Shown: positions 8,695 through 17,482, counted from the first letter of the stretch. The stretch is DNA of 64,000 nucleotides from UBA966 sp046350355 (GCA_046350355.1 JAXMAN010000002.1:558001-622000); one strand, 5' to 3'. Numbers and translations: made by a program. Notes: generated by a model from the sequence alone, not told the origin.

Positions 8695-10152
8695 TCAGGC
8701 GGTGGCGACCGCCGAGGCGGCGACCGCCTCCTCGTACGATCGGCGCGTCAGCGAGTTTTTCCCCAGACGCACCAGGATGTCGTAGACCGGGCCCGGCAGG
8801 CGGTGCATGCCCTTCAGGACGGCCTCGAAGGCGACCAGGAAGCGCTGGATCTGCGCCTCGTCGACCACCAGCGGGGGGGTCAGCTTCACGGTGGGCTGCC
8901 CGTGCCCGGCGACCTGGCAGAGGATCCGGTGGTCCTCGAAGAGCGGGATCACCGCCGCCTGCGCGAAGAGATCGTCGCTCATCGCGTGGATCGCGTTCCA
9001 CGCGGCGCGCAGCGCGAGCGAGCGCGGCTGCCCGAACTCGACCGCGACCATCAGCCCCTGCCCGCGCACCTGCGCCACGAACTCGTAGGGGCCGCGCAGG
9101 CGCTCGAGCCCCTCCAGCAGGAGCTGTCCCATGCGCCGCGAGCGCTCGCCCAGACGCTGCGTGTCGTAGACGTCCAGCACCGCCAGGCCCGCGGCCATCG
9201 CCAGCGCGCCCATGTGGAAGGTGCTCGAATGCACGATCGCGCGGTCCATGCTGGAGAAGACGCGCTCCCAGACCGCGGTGCGCACGAGCACGGCGCCCAC
9301 GGGGACGTACCCGCCCGAGAGCGCCTTCGCCATGACGACGATGTCGGGCTCGCACCCCGGATGCTGCTCGATCGCCAGGAAGGTGCCCGTGCGTCCGACG
9401 CCCGTCTGCACCTCGTCGACGACCAGCAGCGCGCCGTGGCGGTGGCACAGGCGCGACGCCTCCGCCAGGTACCCCGGCGGCGCGATGTTCACGCCCTTGC
9501 CCTGCACCGGCTCGACGACGAAGCACGCGACGTCGCCCGCCGCGAGCGCGCGCTCGAGGTCGCCCAGGTCGCCGAAGCGCACCTGCCGGCACCCCTCGAG
9601 AAAGGGCGCGAAGCCGCCGCGGAAGCTCTCGCATCCGTTGAGCGAGAGGCTCCCGTAGGTGAGTCCGTGGAAGGCCTTGTCGGCGTAGAGGACGCCCGGC
9701 CGCCCGGTCGCGCAGCGCGCGATCTTCATCGCCGCCTCGATCCCCTCGGTGCCGCTGTTGGTGAAGTAGACGCGCTCGAGCGGCACCGGCATGCGGCGCG
9801 AGAGCTCGCGCGCGAGCAGCCCCGCCAGCAGCGGCGCGTCGAACTGCACCATCGAGGGCAGGTCCGCCGCCAGCGCGTCCTCGAGCGCCTTGCGGACGAC
9901 GGGATGGTTGCGGCCGACGTTGCAGACCGCGTACCCGCCCAGGAAGTCCAGGTACTCGCGCCCCTGCTCGTCCCAGAGGCTGGCCCCCTCGGCGCGGACG
10001 TAGAAGCGGTCGTAGCCGATGGTCCGAAGGACCCGCGCGAGCTGCGGGTTCACGTGCTCGGCAAGGAGTTCGTGGTTCTTGCCGCGGTGGGCGGCGAGCA
10101 GGCGCTGGAGGTCGAAGGACACGGCGGGGAAGGGCGGGAAGCCTCGGATCAT
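8695..10152 (-). CDS. PLP-dependent class III aminotransferase (HpnO / ornithine aminotransferase-like)
   Basis: Encodes 485 residues of the fold-type I class III transaminase family. It has the cofactor-phosphate segment NSGTEGIEAAMK, the PLP-pyridine Asp in VVDEVQTGVGRTG, and the Schiff-base Lys in MAKALSGGY near residue 276. The substrate cannot be read from sequence: acetylornithine, ornithine, putrescine or the ribosylhopane of HpnO are possible. It precedes an HpnN-like RND exporter in the same operon. The start is uncertain. The ATG at 10152 lies inside a TATGAT hexamer that looks like the -10 box. The next in-frame start, GTG at 10122 (VSFDLQRLL), would fit a transcript starting near 10141. 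Confidence 0.85.
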   Translation of the reverse strand: MIRGFPPFPAVSFDLQRLLAAHRGKNHELLAEHVNPQLARVLRTIGYDRFYVRAEGASLWDEQGREYLDFLGGYAVCNVGRNHPVVRKALEDALAADLPSMVQFDAPLLAGLLARELSRRMPVPLERVYFTNSGTEGIEAAMKIARCATGRPGVLYADKAFHGLTYGSLSLNGCESFRGGFAPFLEGCRQVRFGDLGDLERALAAGDVACFVVEPVQGKGVNIAPPGYLAEASRLCHRHGALLVVDEVQTGVGRTGTFLAIEQHPGCEPDIVVMAKALSGGYVPVGAVLVRTAVWERVFSSMDRAIVHSSTFHMGALAMAAGLAVLDVYDTQRLGERSRRMGQLLLEGLERLRGPYEFVAQVRGQGLMVAVEFGQPRSLALRAAWNAIHAMSDDLFAQAAVIPLFEDHRILCQVAGHGQPTVKLTPPLVVDEAQIQRFLVAFEAVLKGMHRLPGPVYDILVRLGKNSLTRRSYEEAVAASAVATA

Positions 10153-10153
10153 A
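10148..10153 (-). promoter_or_regulatory. -10 box TATGAT of the aminotransferase operon
   Basis: Near-consensus TATGAT on the minus strand. It overlaps the annotated ATG and favours the downstream GTG at 10122 as the true start. Confidence 0.45.
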
Positions 10154-10220
10154 GCCCCGGCCGTGCGCGGGCCCCGCGTGGAGAAGCTGTCGTTTCCCGG
10201 GGGCTTGCGCCATCGCCGCG

Positions 10221-10226
10221 GACACT
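10221..10226 (+). promoter_or_regulatory. -10-like GACACT, leaderless spacing
   Basis: GACACT with exactly six bases to the ATG at 10233. The same hexamer and spacing occur before the gene starting at 60107. Confidence 0.35.
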
Positions 10227-10232
10227 TCCGCG

Positions 10233-11465
10233 ATGCCGTTTCGCAGCGGAACCATCTCCTACGCGCGCTTCGCGGTCGCCGGCGACTTCCCCGCCGACGC
10301 CTCCGAGGCGACGCTCGCGCTCCTGGGCAAGCACGTCGTGCGTCCGCGCACCATCGCGGACGAGGGCGTGCAGAGCGGCTGGTGCACCGGCCGCCACGTC
10401 TTCGACACCGACTTCACCTGGGAGGCGTGCGGCTTCAGCGGCGCGCTCCTGTGCGCGATGCGCGTCGACACCGCGAAGGTCCCCTCGGAGATCCGCCGCG
10501 CGTACGTTGCGATGGCCGAGGACGAGGCGCGCCCGCGCGAGGCCGATGGCGTCCCGGGCCTCAGCCGCGCCGCGCGCCGCGAGGCGAAGGCCGCCGCGGA
10601 GCGCCGCTGGAAGGAGGAGCTCGCCGATGGCCGCTACCGGCGCGTCGCGATGACGCCGGTGCTGCTGGACCTCGTGCACCGCGCGGTCCTCGCGCCCGTG
10701 AGTTCCGACGCCGCCTTCAACGAGCTGCGCGGGCTCGTGGAGTCCACCTTCGGCGCGAAGCTCACGCGCCGCAGCGCCGGCAGCGTCGCCGCCGACCTGC
10801 TCGCCGACCGCGGGCTCGCCGGCGACCTCGACGACGCGCTCCCCGATGCCTTCACCGCGCCGCCCGCGGAGGCGCTCGCGCGCGCGCAGGAGACCGGGAT
10901 GCCCGCGCGCGCCGGCGGCCGGCCCGAGGTCCCCTGGGCGCTCGCCGGCGGCGAGGCGAAGGACTTCCTCGGCAACGTCTTCCTGCTCTGGCTCTGGTGG
11001 CACGCGGAGGCGCGCGAGGGGCTCGTCGAGACCCCCGAGACCGCCGTCGCGATCGTCATCGACAAGGTCGTGGACATGGAGTGTCCGTGGGGCGTCACCG
11101 GCAAGGTGAACCTGCGCGGCAACCTGCCCACGCGCACGCAGGAGGCGAGCAAGGCGTTGCAGTCGGGCAAGTGGCCGCGCAAGCTCGGCCTGCTGCTGGC
11201 CGCGCACGGCCAGGAGTTCGAATGCCAGCTCCACGGCGACCGCTTCCAGGTCACCGGGCTGAAGGTGACGCCGCCCTCCGAGGCCGCGAAGACCCCGCGC
11301 CTGGAGACGGAGGAGCGCCTGGACCAGCTCGCCACCTTCGACGCCGTGCTCATCTCGCTCTACGGCCACTTCCTGCGCGAGCGCTTCGGGCAGGGATGGC
11401 CCTCGCGCCGCCAGCAGATCTCGGAGTGGATCTCGACGCGCGCCGCGGCCCGCGCGGCCGGGTGA
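10233..11465 (+). CDS. Hypothetical protein, possibly RdgC-like
   Basis: A 410-residue, soluble-looking protein with no signal peptide or membrane segment. The organisation is reminiscent of RdgC, the ring-forming DNA-binding protein linked to recombination. It has an N-terminal beta-rich part, then a charged helical stretch (RAARREAKAAAERRWKEEL), a middle segment starting VLLDLVHRAVLAPVSSDAAF, and a C-terminal FLLWLWWHAE segment. RdgC homologues often have F-L-x-W-L-W and a Lys/Arg-rich helix at similar places. This is a resemblance from memory of the family, not a confident assignment. The gene is divergent from the aminotransferase operon and converges on trpF. A GACACT hexamer six bases before the ATG suggests a leaderless message. 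Confidence 0.6.
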   Translation: MPFRSGTISYARFAVAGDFPADASEATLALLGKHVVRPRTIADEGVQSGWCTGRHVFDTDFTWEACGFSGALLCAMRVDTAKVPSEIRRAYVAMAEDEARPREADGVPGLSRAARREAKAAAERRWKEELADGRYRRVAMTPVLLDLVHRAVLAPVSSDAAFNELRGLVESTFGAKLTRRSAGSVAADLLADRGLAGDLDDALPDAFTAPPAEALARAQETGMPARAGGRPEVPWALAGGEAKDFLGNVFLLWLWWHAEAREGLVETPETAVAIVIDKVVDMECPWGVTGKVNLRGNLPTRTQEASKALQSGKWPRKLGLLLAAHGQEFECQLHGDRFQVTGLKVTPPSEAAKTPRLETEERLDQLATFDAVLISLYGHFLRERFGQGWPSRRQQISEWISTRAAARAAG

Positions 11466-11512
11466 GCGGGGGGCGGGCGCGCCGCGCACGCCGCGCTCCA
11501 CGCCTGCATCGT

Positions 11513-12136
11513 CTACGCGCGCCGCGGCACCGCGCCCGCGGCCGCGCAGAATCGCCGGATGAGCTCCGGATCCTTCACGCCGCGCGCGCGCTCGACGCCG
11601 CTGCTGACGTCGACCGCCCACGGCCGCACCGTCGCCGCCGCCTGCGCCACCGTCTGGGGGGTCAACCCGCCGGCGAGCATCACGCGCGCGCGCAGCCCCG
11701 GCACCATCGCCGCGAGCGCGCCGTGGTCGAAGCCCACGCCGCCGCCGCCGCGCGGACCGTCCACGACCAGCGTGCCGATCGCCGCGCACGCGTCCCAGCG
11801 GTGCACCGCCTCGGGCGAGAAGGCGAAGCCGCGCAGCAGCTCGACGCCGCGCGCGGCGATGCGCGCGCACGCCGCCTCGTCCTCGCCGCCGTGGAGCTGC
11901 ACGCGCCCGCGCCACCACTGCAGCACCGGATGGTCCGCGTCCGCATCCACCAGCAGCGCCACCGGCTCCAGCGCGGCGGGCATCGCCGCCAGCAGCCGCT
12001 CCGCCCGCGCGCGGTCGATGCACCGCGGCGACTGCGGCGCGAAGACCAGCCCCACGAAGCTCGCGCCCGCCTCCGCCGCCGCGTGCAGGTGCTCGGGCTC
12101 CGTGACGCCGCAGATCTTCACGAGCGGCGCGCTCAT
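11513..12136 (-). CDS. trpF: Phosphoribosylanthranilate isomerase
   Basis: Encodes 207 residues, standard for TrpF, a TIM-barrel enzyme converting N-(5'-phosphoribosyl)anthranilate to CdRP in tryptophan synthesis. It begins MSAPLVKICGVTEPEH, with the catalytic general-base Cys at residue 9. VGLVFAPQSPR, VQLHGGE and VDVSSGVE follow in order; the last is the phosphate-binding loop, preceded by MLAGGLTPQTV. No other trp gene is in the window, so this is a dispersed trpF. Its ATG overlaps the stop of the upstream rhomboid gene in an ATGA arrangement, which usually means translational coupling. Confidence 0.95.
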   Translation of the reverse strand: MSAPLVKICGVTEPEHLHAAAEAGASFVGLVFAPQSPRCIDRARAERLLAAMPAALEPVALLVDADADHPVLQWWRGRVQLHGGEDEAACARIAARGVELLRGFAFSPEAVHRWDACAAIGTLVVDGPRGGGGVGFDHGALAAMVPGLRARVMLAGGLTPQTVAQAAATVRPWAVDVSSGVERARGVKDPELIRRFCAAAGAVPRRA

Positions 12137-13200
12137 GCGCCCGCCTCCTGCCGCAGCGCCTGCGCGAGCGCCTGCAGCTCGGGCGCGAGCGCGCCGCGGA
12201 TCGCGTCCAGCGTCTTGACCGCGCGCGCGCGGTCGGGCAGGCGGCGCACGCAGATCACCGCGATCATCAGCCGCGCCTGGTCCGCGTCGGCGCCCTCGGG
12301 CTGGCGCAGCAGCGAGAGCTCGTAGCGCTCGAGCGCGCGTCCGAAGTCGCCCGCCTGGTACGCGGTGTTGGCCTGCTCGCGCAGGCTCTTCGCCGCGCGC
12401 AGGTCGGATTCTGAGGGACCCGCGAGCGGCGGTTCGGCGCCGCGCGGCGCGCGCACCTCCGGCGCCACCTGCACGGGCATCCACGGCCCGCCCGTGCCAC
12501 GCTCCAGCGAGGCGCGCATCTGCGCCCGGCGGCGCCATTGCCGCGCCAGGTAGGGGAGGTCGAGGTCGTTGCGCTTGATCGCCCCCGTCGCCAGCATCGC
12601 CCACGCGACCGCGAATCCGAAGACCGTCCCGCCCAGGTGCGCCAGGAAGGCGATCGCGTCGCCGCGGAACCCGAACGCCCCCAGCAGGTCCAGCAGGAAG
12701 TAGAGGCCCACCAGCAGCATCGCCGGCATCGGCACCAGCGCCATCAGCATGAAGACCACCACGCGCGCACGCGGGAAGAGCACGATGAACGCTCCCGTCA
12801 CCGCCGCGACCGCGCCGCTCGCGCCGATCACCGCGGCATCGCTCAGCCAGAGCTGCGCGAGCCCCGCCGCGATCCCACCCGCCAGGTAGAAGGCCAGGAA
12901 GCGCCAGCGCCCCATCCGGGACTCGACCGCCGCGCCGAAGGTCCAGAGAAAGAACATGTTCCCCAGCAGATGCATGAGCGAGCCGGGATCGTGGAGGAAC
13001 TGGTAGGTGATGAGCTGCCAGAGTCGGAAACTCCCGGGAACCAGCGCGAGGTTGTCCAGCAGCCCCTCGAGCGCCTCGTCCCCACGGGCGGCACGCACCG
13101 AGAGCATCGCCAGGTAGCACGCCACGTTCGCCGCCACCAGCGCCATCGTGGCGTAGGGCGTGCGTCGGGCGTACTGGTCGGTGCCGACTGGGAGGACCAT
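12133..13200 (-). CDS. Rhomboid-family intramembrane serine protease with TPR-like tail
   Basis: A 355-residue membrane protein. The rhomboid domain spans about residues 15-205 with six TM segments. The catalytic dyad is visible as GASGAV (Ser128) and the AHLGG segment (His188), and HLLGNMFF lies in the conserved second TM. Rhomboids cut TM helices of client proteins within the membrane. The C-terminal ~150 residues are cytosolic: a Pro/Arg-rich linker, then ANTAYQAGDFGRALERYELSLL, a single TPR-like helical repeat. The frame also allows a GTG at 13245. The ATG at 13200 is preferred because a TAGTCT/TATACC region lies just upstream. It overlaps trpF by 4 bp (ATGA). It is divergent from citrate synthase. 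Confidence 0.88.
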   Translation of the reverse strand: MVLPVGTDQYARRTPYATMALVAANVACYLAMLSVRAARGDEALEGLLDNLALVPGSFRLWQLITYQFLHDPGSLMHLLGNMFFLWTFGAAVESRMGRWRFLAFYLAGGIAAGLAQLWLSDAAVIGASGAVAAVTGAFIVLFPRARVVVFMLMALVPMPAMLLVGLYFLLDLLGAFGFRGDAIAFLAHLGGTVFGFAVAWAMLATGAIKRNDLDLPYLARQWRRRAQMRASLERGTGGPWMPVQVAPEVRAPRGAEPPLAGPSESDLRAAKSLREQANTAYQAGDFGRALERYELSLLRQPEGADADQARLMIAVICVRRLPDRARAVKTLDAIRGALAPELQALAQALRQEAGA

Positions 13201-13210
13201 CGCGGGGCGG

Positions 13211-13219
13211 TATAGACTA
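13211..13219. promoter_or_regulatory. Interlocked divergent -10 boxes (gltA / rhomboid)
   Basis: TATAGA (13211-13216, plus) and TAGTCT (13214-13219, minus) overlap. They are 43 nt from the citrate synthase ATG and 13 nt from the rhomboid ATG. This is a candidate bidirectional promoter. Confidence 0.4.
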
Positions 13220-13259
13220 GGCAATTCTTCCCACGAAGCACCCACTGCTGGAGTCCCGC

Positions 13260-14402
13260 ATGACGACCGCCGCCCCCGTCTTCGACAAGGGTCTTGCCAA
13301 CACGATCGCCGCCGAGACGCAGATGTCCTTCATCGACGGCGCCAAGGGCGTCCTCGAGTACGTCGGCTACGACATCGACTCGCTCGCGCGCAACTCGACC
13401 TTCGAGGAGACGGTCTTCCTGCTCTGGAACCGGCGCCTGCCCACGGCCGCCGAGCTCGCCGCGCTCGAGTCCGAGCTGCGCGCCAGCTACGGCCTGCCCC
13501 CCGAGCTCTGGCAGATGATCCGCGAGACCCCGCGCACGGCGCACCCGATGCACATGCTGCGCACGCTCGTCAGCGCGCTGGGCATGTTCGATCCCGAGGC
13601 GGACGTCGACACCCCCGAGGCCAACCGCCGCAAGTCGATCCGGCTGCTCGCCCGCACCCCCGCGATCATCGCCAACTTCGACCGGCACCGCAAGGGCAAG
13701 CCCTTCGTGCAGCCGGACCCGGACGCGAACATCGCCACCAGCTTCCTGACGATGCTCAACGGCGCGCGTCCCACCGACGCCGTCGCGCGCGCGCTCGACG
13801 TCTGCCTCATCCTGCACGCCGACCACGGCCTCAACGCCAGCACCTTCGCCGCGCGCGTGACCATCAGCACGCTCAGCGACATGTACAGCGCCATCACCAC
13901 CGCCATCGGCACCCTCAAGGGCCCGCTCCACGGCGGCGCCAACGAGGAGGTGATGCACATGCTCAACGAGATCGGCACCATCGACGCCGTCGACGCGTAC
14001 ATCCGCGGCCGCCTGGCGCGCAAGGACCGCATCATGGGCTTCGGCCACCGCGTCTACAAGGCGCTCGACCCGCGCGCGGGCTACCTCAAGACCTTCGCGC
14101 GCCAGATCGCCACGGACACCGGCAACCAGAAGCTCTACGAGATCTCCACGCGCATCGAGGAGATCATGAAGGCCGAGGTCGCCGCCAAGGGCATCTACCC
14201 CAACGTCGACTTCTACAGCGCGACGACCTACCACTCGATCGGCATCGACCTGGATCTCTTCACGACGATCTTCGCGATGAGCCGCATCAGCGGATGGACC
14301 GGCCACTGCATGGAGCAGCTCGACGGCAACCGCCTCATCCGCCCGATGGCCGAGTACGTCGGTCCGCACGGACTGAGCTACGCGCCGATCGCGCAGCGCT
14401 GA
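13260..14402 (+). CDS. gltA: Citrate synthase
   Basis: Encodes 380 residues of the short (type I, ~375-residue) citrate / 2-methylcitrate synthase class, catalysing acetyl-CoA plus oxaloacetate to citrate at the entry of the TCA cycle. The catalytic residues are all present: His near 186 in LHADHGLNAST, His near 262 in MGFGHRVYK, and Asp near 316 in NVDFYSA. GPLHGGANEEV is the conserved Gly-rich segment between the two His sites. A 2-methylcitrate synthase cannot be excluded, but no methylcitrate-cycle gene is nearby. A GGAG lies about six bases before the ATG, so unlike many neighbours this gene has a leader with a ribosome-binding site. It converges on the MBL-fold gene. Confidence 0.95.
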   Translation: MTTAAPVFDKGLANTIAAETQMSFIDGAKGVLEYVGYDIDSLARNSTFEETVFLLWNRRLPTAAELAALESELRASYGLPPELWQMIRETPRTAHPMHMLRTLVSALGMFDPEADVDTPEANRRKSIRLLARTPAIIANFDRHRKGKPFVQPDPDANIATSFLTMLNGARPTDAVARALDVCLILHADHGLNASTFAARVTISTLSDMYSAITTAIGTLKGPLHGGANEEVMHMLNEIGTIDAVDAYIRGRLARKDRIMGFGHRVYKALDPRAGYLKTFARQIATDTGNQKLYEISTRIEEIMKAEVAAKGIYPNVDFYSATTYHSIGIDLDLFTTIFAMSRISGWTGHCMEQLDGNRLIRPMAEYVGPHGLSYAPIAQR

Positions 14403-14441
14403 CGGCCGCCGCGGCGCGATGCGTGCCGCGCCCGCACGCGC

Positions 14442-15170
14442 TCAGATCTCGATGCGCTCGCCGTCGCTGAGGACGCGGATCCCCGTCTGCTCCGGATCGA
14501 AGCCGTCGGGGATGTGCACCAGCGCCATGCGCGACTTGGTCGACGCGGGAAGCGCGTTCAGGTGCTCGATGGGCGTGTGCGTCGGCGGCGCGCTCGTCTC
14601 GTGGACGAAGAAGTCCGCCTGCGCGAGCCACTGCACGTGCTCGGGGACCCACGCGGTGTCGCCGCTCCAGCCGAAGGTGCGCCGGCCGTCGCTGATGAGG
14701 AAGCCGCAGACCGGCACCGAGTGCACGCCCATGCGGTGGCGCACCTCCAGGCCCGCGATCCGCGCCGCCGCGTCGCGGGGCAGCACGCGCACCTCGAAGT
14801 AGTCGGCCAGCGTCGCGGTCCCGCCCTGGTCCATCGCAGGCGCCAGGCGCTCCCAGAGGCGCGCGGCCACCTCGGGGATCGTGTGCAGCCGGGGCAGGGG
14901 ACGACCGCTGCTGCGCTTCTCGAGCCAGCGCCAGAAGCCGATCGCCTCGAGGCCGTTCACATGGTCCCCGTGGATGTGCGTGATCAGGATGTCGTCGATG
15001 GTGCCGGGGCCGATGCGCACGCCGCTGCGCGCGGAGGCTTCGGCGAGGACGCGCATGATCGCGTCGGGCGCGTCGATGAGCACCTGTCCCTCGGGTCCGA
15101 CCACGAGCGCGGAGGATCCCGCGCGTTCGGCGCTGAAGGCGTCACCGGTGCCGAGGATCACGATCACCAT
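14442..15170 (-). CDS. MBL-fold metallo-hydrolase (RNase Z-like branch)
   Basis: Encodes 242 residues of the metallo-beta-lactamase fold. The zinc motif HIHGDH is at residues 65-70, with further ligands likely in the MGVHSVPVCG and WSGDT segments. The final metal His is likely the one in LVHIP near the C-terminus. The G-T-G-D-A-F start and overall layout resemble RNase Z and related phosphodiesterases. The long flexible arm of true RNase Z is not obvious, so a general cytosolic phosphodiesterase or lactonase is as likely. It has no signal peptide. A TACGCT hexamer lies ten bases before the ATG. It is divergent from the beta-barrel protein gene. Confidence 0.85.
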   Translation of the reverse strand: MVIVILGTGDAFSAERAGSSALVVGPEGQVLIDAPDAIMRVLAEASARSGVRIGPGTIDDILITHIHGDHVNGLEAIGFWRWLEKRSSGRPLPRLHTIPEVAARLWERLAPAMDQGGTATLADYFEVRVLPRDAAARIAGLEVRHRMGVHSVPVCGFLISDGRRTFGWSGDTAWVPEHVQWLAQADFFVHETSAPPTHTPIEHLNALPASTKSRMALVHIPDGFDPEQTGIRVLSDGERIEI

Positions 15171-15180
15171 TCGGGCGGGG

Positions 15181-15186
15181 AGCGTA
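15181..15186 (-). promoter_or_regulatory. -10 box TACGCT for the MBL-fold gene
   Basis: Minus-strand TACGCT, ten bases from the ATG at 15170. It implies a leader of only a few nucleotides. Confidence 0.4.
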
Positions 15187-15226
15187 CCCGCCTGCGGGCG
15201 CCGTGGCGCGGCGGGGCGGGGGGGAG

Positions 15227-15232
15227 TACCCT
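15227..15232 (+). promoter_or_regulatory. -10 box TACCCT for the beta-barrel gene
   Basis: TACCCT, nine bases from the ATG at 15242. It implies an almost leaderless message. Confidence 0.45.
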
Positions 15233-15241
15233 TCGCGCCCG

Positions 15242-16792
15242 ATGGTTGTGGCGAGGGCGAAGGCCCGCTCCAGCGCGAGACTCGTCGTCCTCGCCGCGTT
15301 CGCGGCGATCGGTCTCGCGCGTGCCGCGCAGGCGCAGACGCCCGCGGACCTCGCCAACCGGATGCGCCCCGCGACCGACCCCGCGCAGGAGCTCCAGACC
15401 CTGCTCAACGTGCAGGACGCGGAGTTCCGGCGGCGCTTCTTCAGCGAGACGCCGATCGCCGAGCGGATGCTGATCGACTACGGCGGGTACTTCCGCTACG
15501 GCTTCAGCGCCATCGACGACTCGCAGAGCCGCACGCAGTACCTGAACCAGTACGACGGCCGCTTCTACGGACGCATCGAGCTCGACGGCTGGCTCCGCTT
15601 CTTCGGCCGCCTGCGCGTCGAATACGACGCCTGGAACACCATCGGCGACTTCGCCCCCACCGAGGAGGGCTGGCAGCGCCCCGTGGGCGAGCTCTACTGG
15701 CTGGAGTTCGACCTGGGCAACTGGATGAGCTCCCAGGACGGGACCGGCCGCGAATGGTCGCTGAAGGCGCGCGGCGGACGCCAGTTCGTCTTCTGGGCCA
15801 ACGGACTCTCGCTCGCCAACTACATGTATGCGGGCACGCTCGACGCGAGCGTCGACTCGCTCGGCGCGACCGGCCTGCTGGGGTTCACCGCGGGCGGCGA
15901 CACGATCGACTGGGACACCTCGCGTCCCGGCTACGACAACGACACCGACCGGATGTACCTGGGCGCGAAGTTCGACGTGAAGCTCGGCGCCCACACGCCC
16001 TTCTTCTACTACCTCGCGCAGTTCGACCAGAACGCGGGCCAGCGCGCGATCCTGCCCGAGGGCGTCGCCCCCGAGTTCCAGGTCCCCGTGCGCTTCCGCT
16101 ACAACAGCCAGTACTGGGGAACGGGCATCAACGGCTCCTTCGGCTCGAACTGGCTCTACCGCCTCGAGTTCGCGCTCGAGACGGGCTCCACCCTCTCCGA
16201 CCCGATCAAGCACGATCCGCTGATCCCGCCGACCAATCTCGGCCAGCCGCAGCAGTCCGCGACGATCCTGGCGCAGGCGGGACTGGCGGGCGTGAGCTGG
16301 GTCGGCCAGGACGCGATGGACAGCCGCATCGACTTCCAGTGCCTCATCGGCTCCGGCTCGGTCTACCGGCTGGACACGGGCAACACCTACGGCGGCATCC
16401 TGCCGGGCAAGACGGACACCTCCTTCAACTCGCTCGGCTACGTGAACACGGGACTGGTCTTCGCCCCCGACGCCTCGAACTGCTTCATCCCCTCCCTCGG
16501 GTACTCGATCTCGCCCTTCAAGGGCATCGACCTCATCGGCGACGCCCGCCTGAGCGTGAACGCCTTCCTCTACGTCCGACTCAACGCCGACGCGCCGATC
16601 TCGGTCCCGACCAACCTCGGCGGCTCGAACCTGGTCGGCAGCGAGTACGACTTCAACGTCGACCTGCGCATCTTCAGCGACCTCAACATGAGCGTGCGCT
16701 ACGGCCTCTTCGTCCCCAACACCGGCCTCTTCACCGACGTGGAGAGCGAGCCGCGCCAGTTCTTCTACGTGGGGGCGACCTATGCGTTCTGA
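15242..16792 (+). CDS. Outer-membrane beta-barrel protein (alginate-export/porin-like)
   Basis: A 516-residue exported protein. An Arg/Lys n-region and hydrophobic core end at A-Q-A near residue 31. The mature part is rich in alternating aromatic and polar strands (FGRLRVEYDAWNTIG, YYLAQFDQN, LYRLEFALETG) and ends FYVGATYAF. A C-terminal Phe with alternating hydrophobics is the classic outer-membrane insertion signal. The layout resembles alginate-export or long-chain porin barrels of 16-18 strands, but no substrate can be named. The ATG at 15242 is preferred over an earlier in-frame start because the -10 hexamer lies between them. The last 11 bp overlap the start of the next lipoprotein gene, indicating an operon. 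Confidence 0.8.
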   Translation: MVVARAKARSSARLVVLAAFAAIGLARAAQAQTPADLANRMRPATDPAQELQTLLNVQDAEFRRRFFSETPIAERMLIDYGGYFRYGFSAIDDSQSRTQYLNQYDGRFYGRIELDGWLRFFGRLRVEYDAWNTIGDFAPTEEGWQRPVGELYWLEFDLGNWMSSQDGTGREWSLKARGGRQFVFWANGLSLANYMYAGTLDASVDSLGATGLLGFTAGGDTIDWDTSRPGYDNDTDRMYLGAKFDVKLGAHTPFFYYLAQFDQNAGQRAILPEGVAPEFQVPVRFRYNSQYWGTGINGSFGSNWLYRLEFALETGSTLSDPIKHDPLIPPTNLGQPQQSATILAQAGLAGVSWVGQDAMDSRIDFQCLIGSGSVYRLDTGNTYGGILPGKTDTSFNSLGYVNTGLVFAPDASNCFIPSLGYSISPFKGIDLIGDARLSVNAFLYVRLNADAPISVPTNLGGSNLVGSEYDFNVDLRIFSDLNMSVRYGLFVPNTGLFTDVESEPRQFFYVGATYAF

Positions 16793-17459
16793 GCCCGCGG
16801 GGATCCTCGCCGCGGCGCTCGCGCTGCTGCTGCTGGGCGCCTGCCAGCGCGCGGTGGTGAAGGACAGCGCGGCGGTGCAGTTCCCGCACTCCGCGCAGGA
16901 GATGCAGTTCCTCGAGGCGCTGGAGAAGCAGGTCGTCGCCACCAACGACGACGCGCTCCACGGGCTCATCATCTTCGCCGACGGCACCGACCTCTCGACC
17001 ACCTTCGAGGGCCGCACCGAGATCGCGCGCCGCCGCGGCTGGGTGGACGCCAACTGGAGCCCCCCGCCCGACGAGAGCGCCAAGGTCGGCTGGATGGCCG
17101 TCGCCGGCTGCAAGATCGTGGGCATCAAGGGTGGGTTGACGATGCGTCTCTTCGGCCCCACCCCGCGCTACGCGACCAAGGAGCTGGTCTTCATGCAGAT
17201 CCTGCCGCTGCGCACGGAGAACCAGAGCCTCTCGGGCCAGGAGTTCATCGACTACCTGAACCGCCTCGGCCGGGTCCGGCGCTTCGGCCAGCCGATGATC
17301 CTGAACGAGGAGTTCGGGGAGAACCAGGGCGGCGCCAAGACCGTCCCGGCCGGCGCCCCCAACCAGCTCCTGGACCAGTCGGCGGTCGAGTTTGGCCTGC
17401 CCACGACCCCCGCGAAGCCGCTTCCGCCCCCCAGTCCAGAGCCCTCCAGCAGCCCGTAA
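16782..17459 (+). CDS. Lipoprotein of unknown function
   Basis: A 225-residue lipoprotein. The signal peptide ends in L-G-A-C with Cys21 as the lipidated residue. The mature domain starts with a helix (SAQEMQFLEALEKQVVATND), then mixed alpha/beta sequence containing two Cys, and ends in a Pro/Ser-rich tail. No family is recognised. It begins inside the 3' end of the beta-barrel gene (11-bp overlap), so the two are translationally linked and may work together at the outer membrane. It is followed by a hairpin and a 260-nt gap before the FecR-domain gene. Confidence 0.75.
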   Translation: MRSEPAGILAAALALLLLGACQRAVVKDSAAVQFPHSAQEMQFLEALEKQVVATNDDALHGLIIFADGTDLSTTFEGRTEIARRRGWVDANWSPPPDESAKVGWMAVAGCKIVGIKGGLTMRLFGPTPRYATKELVFMQILPLRTENQSLSGQEFIDYLNRLGRVRRFGQPMILNEEFGENQGGAKTVPAGAPNQLLDQSAVEFGLPTTPAKPLPPPSPEPSSSP

Positions 17460-17482
17460 CGCCGTTTCGACGAAAGAGTTAT

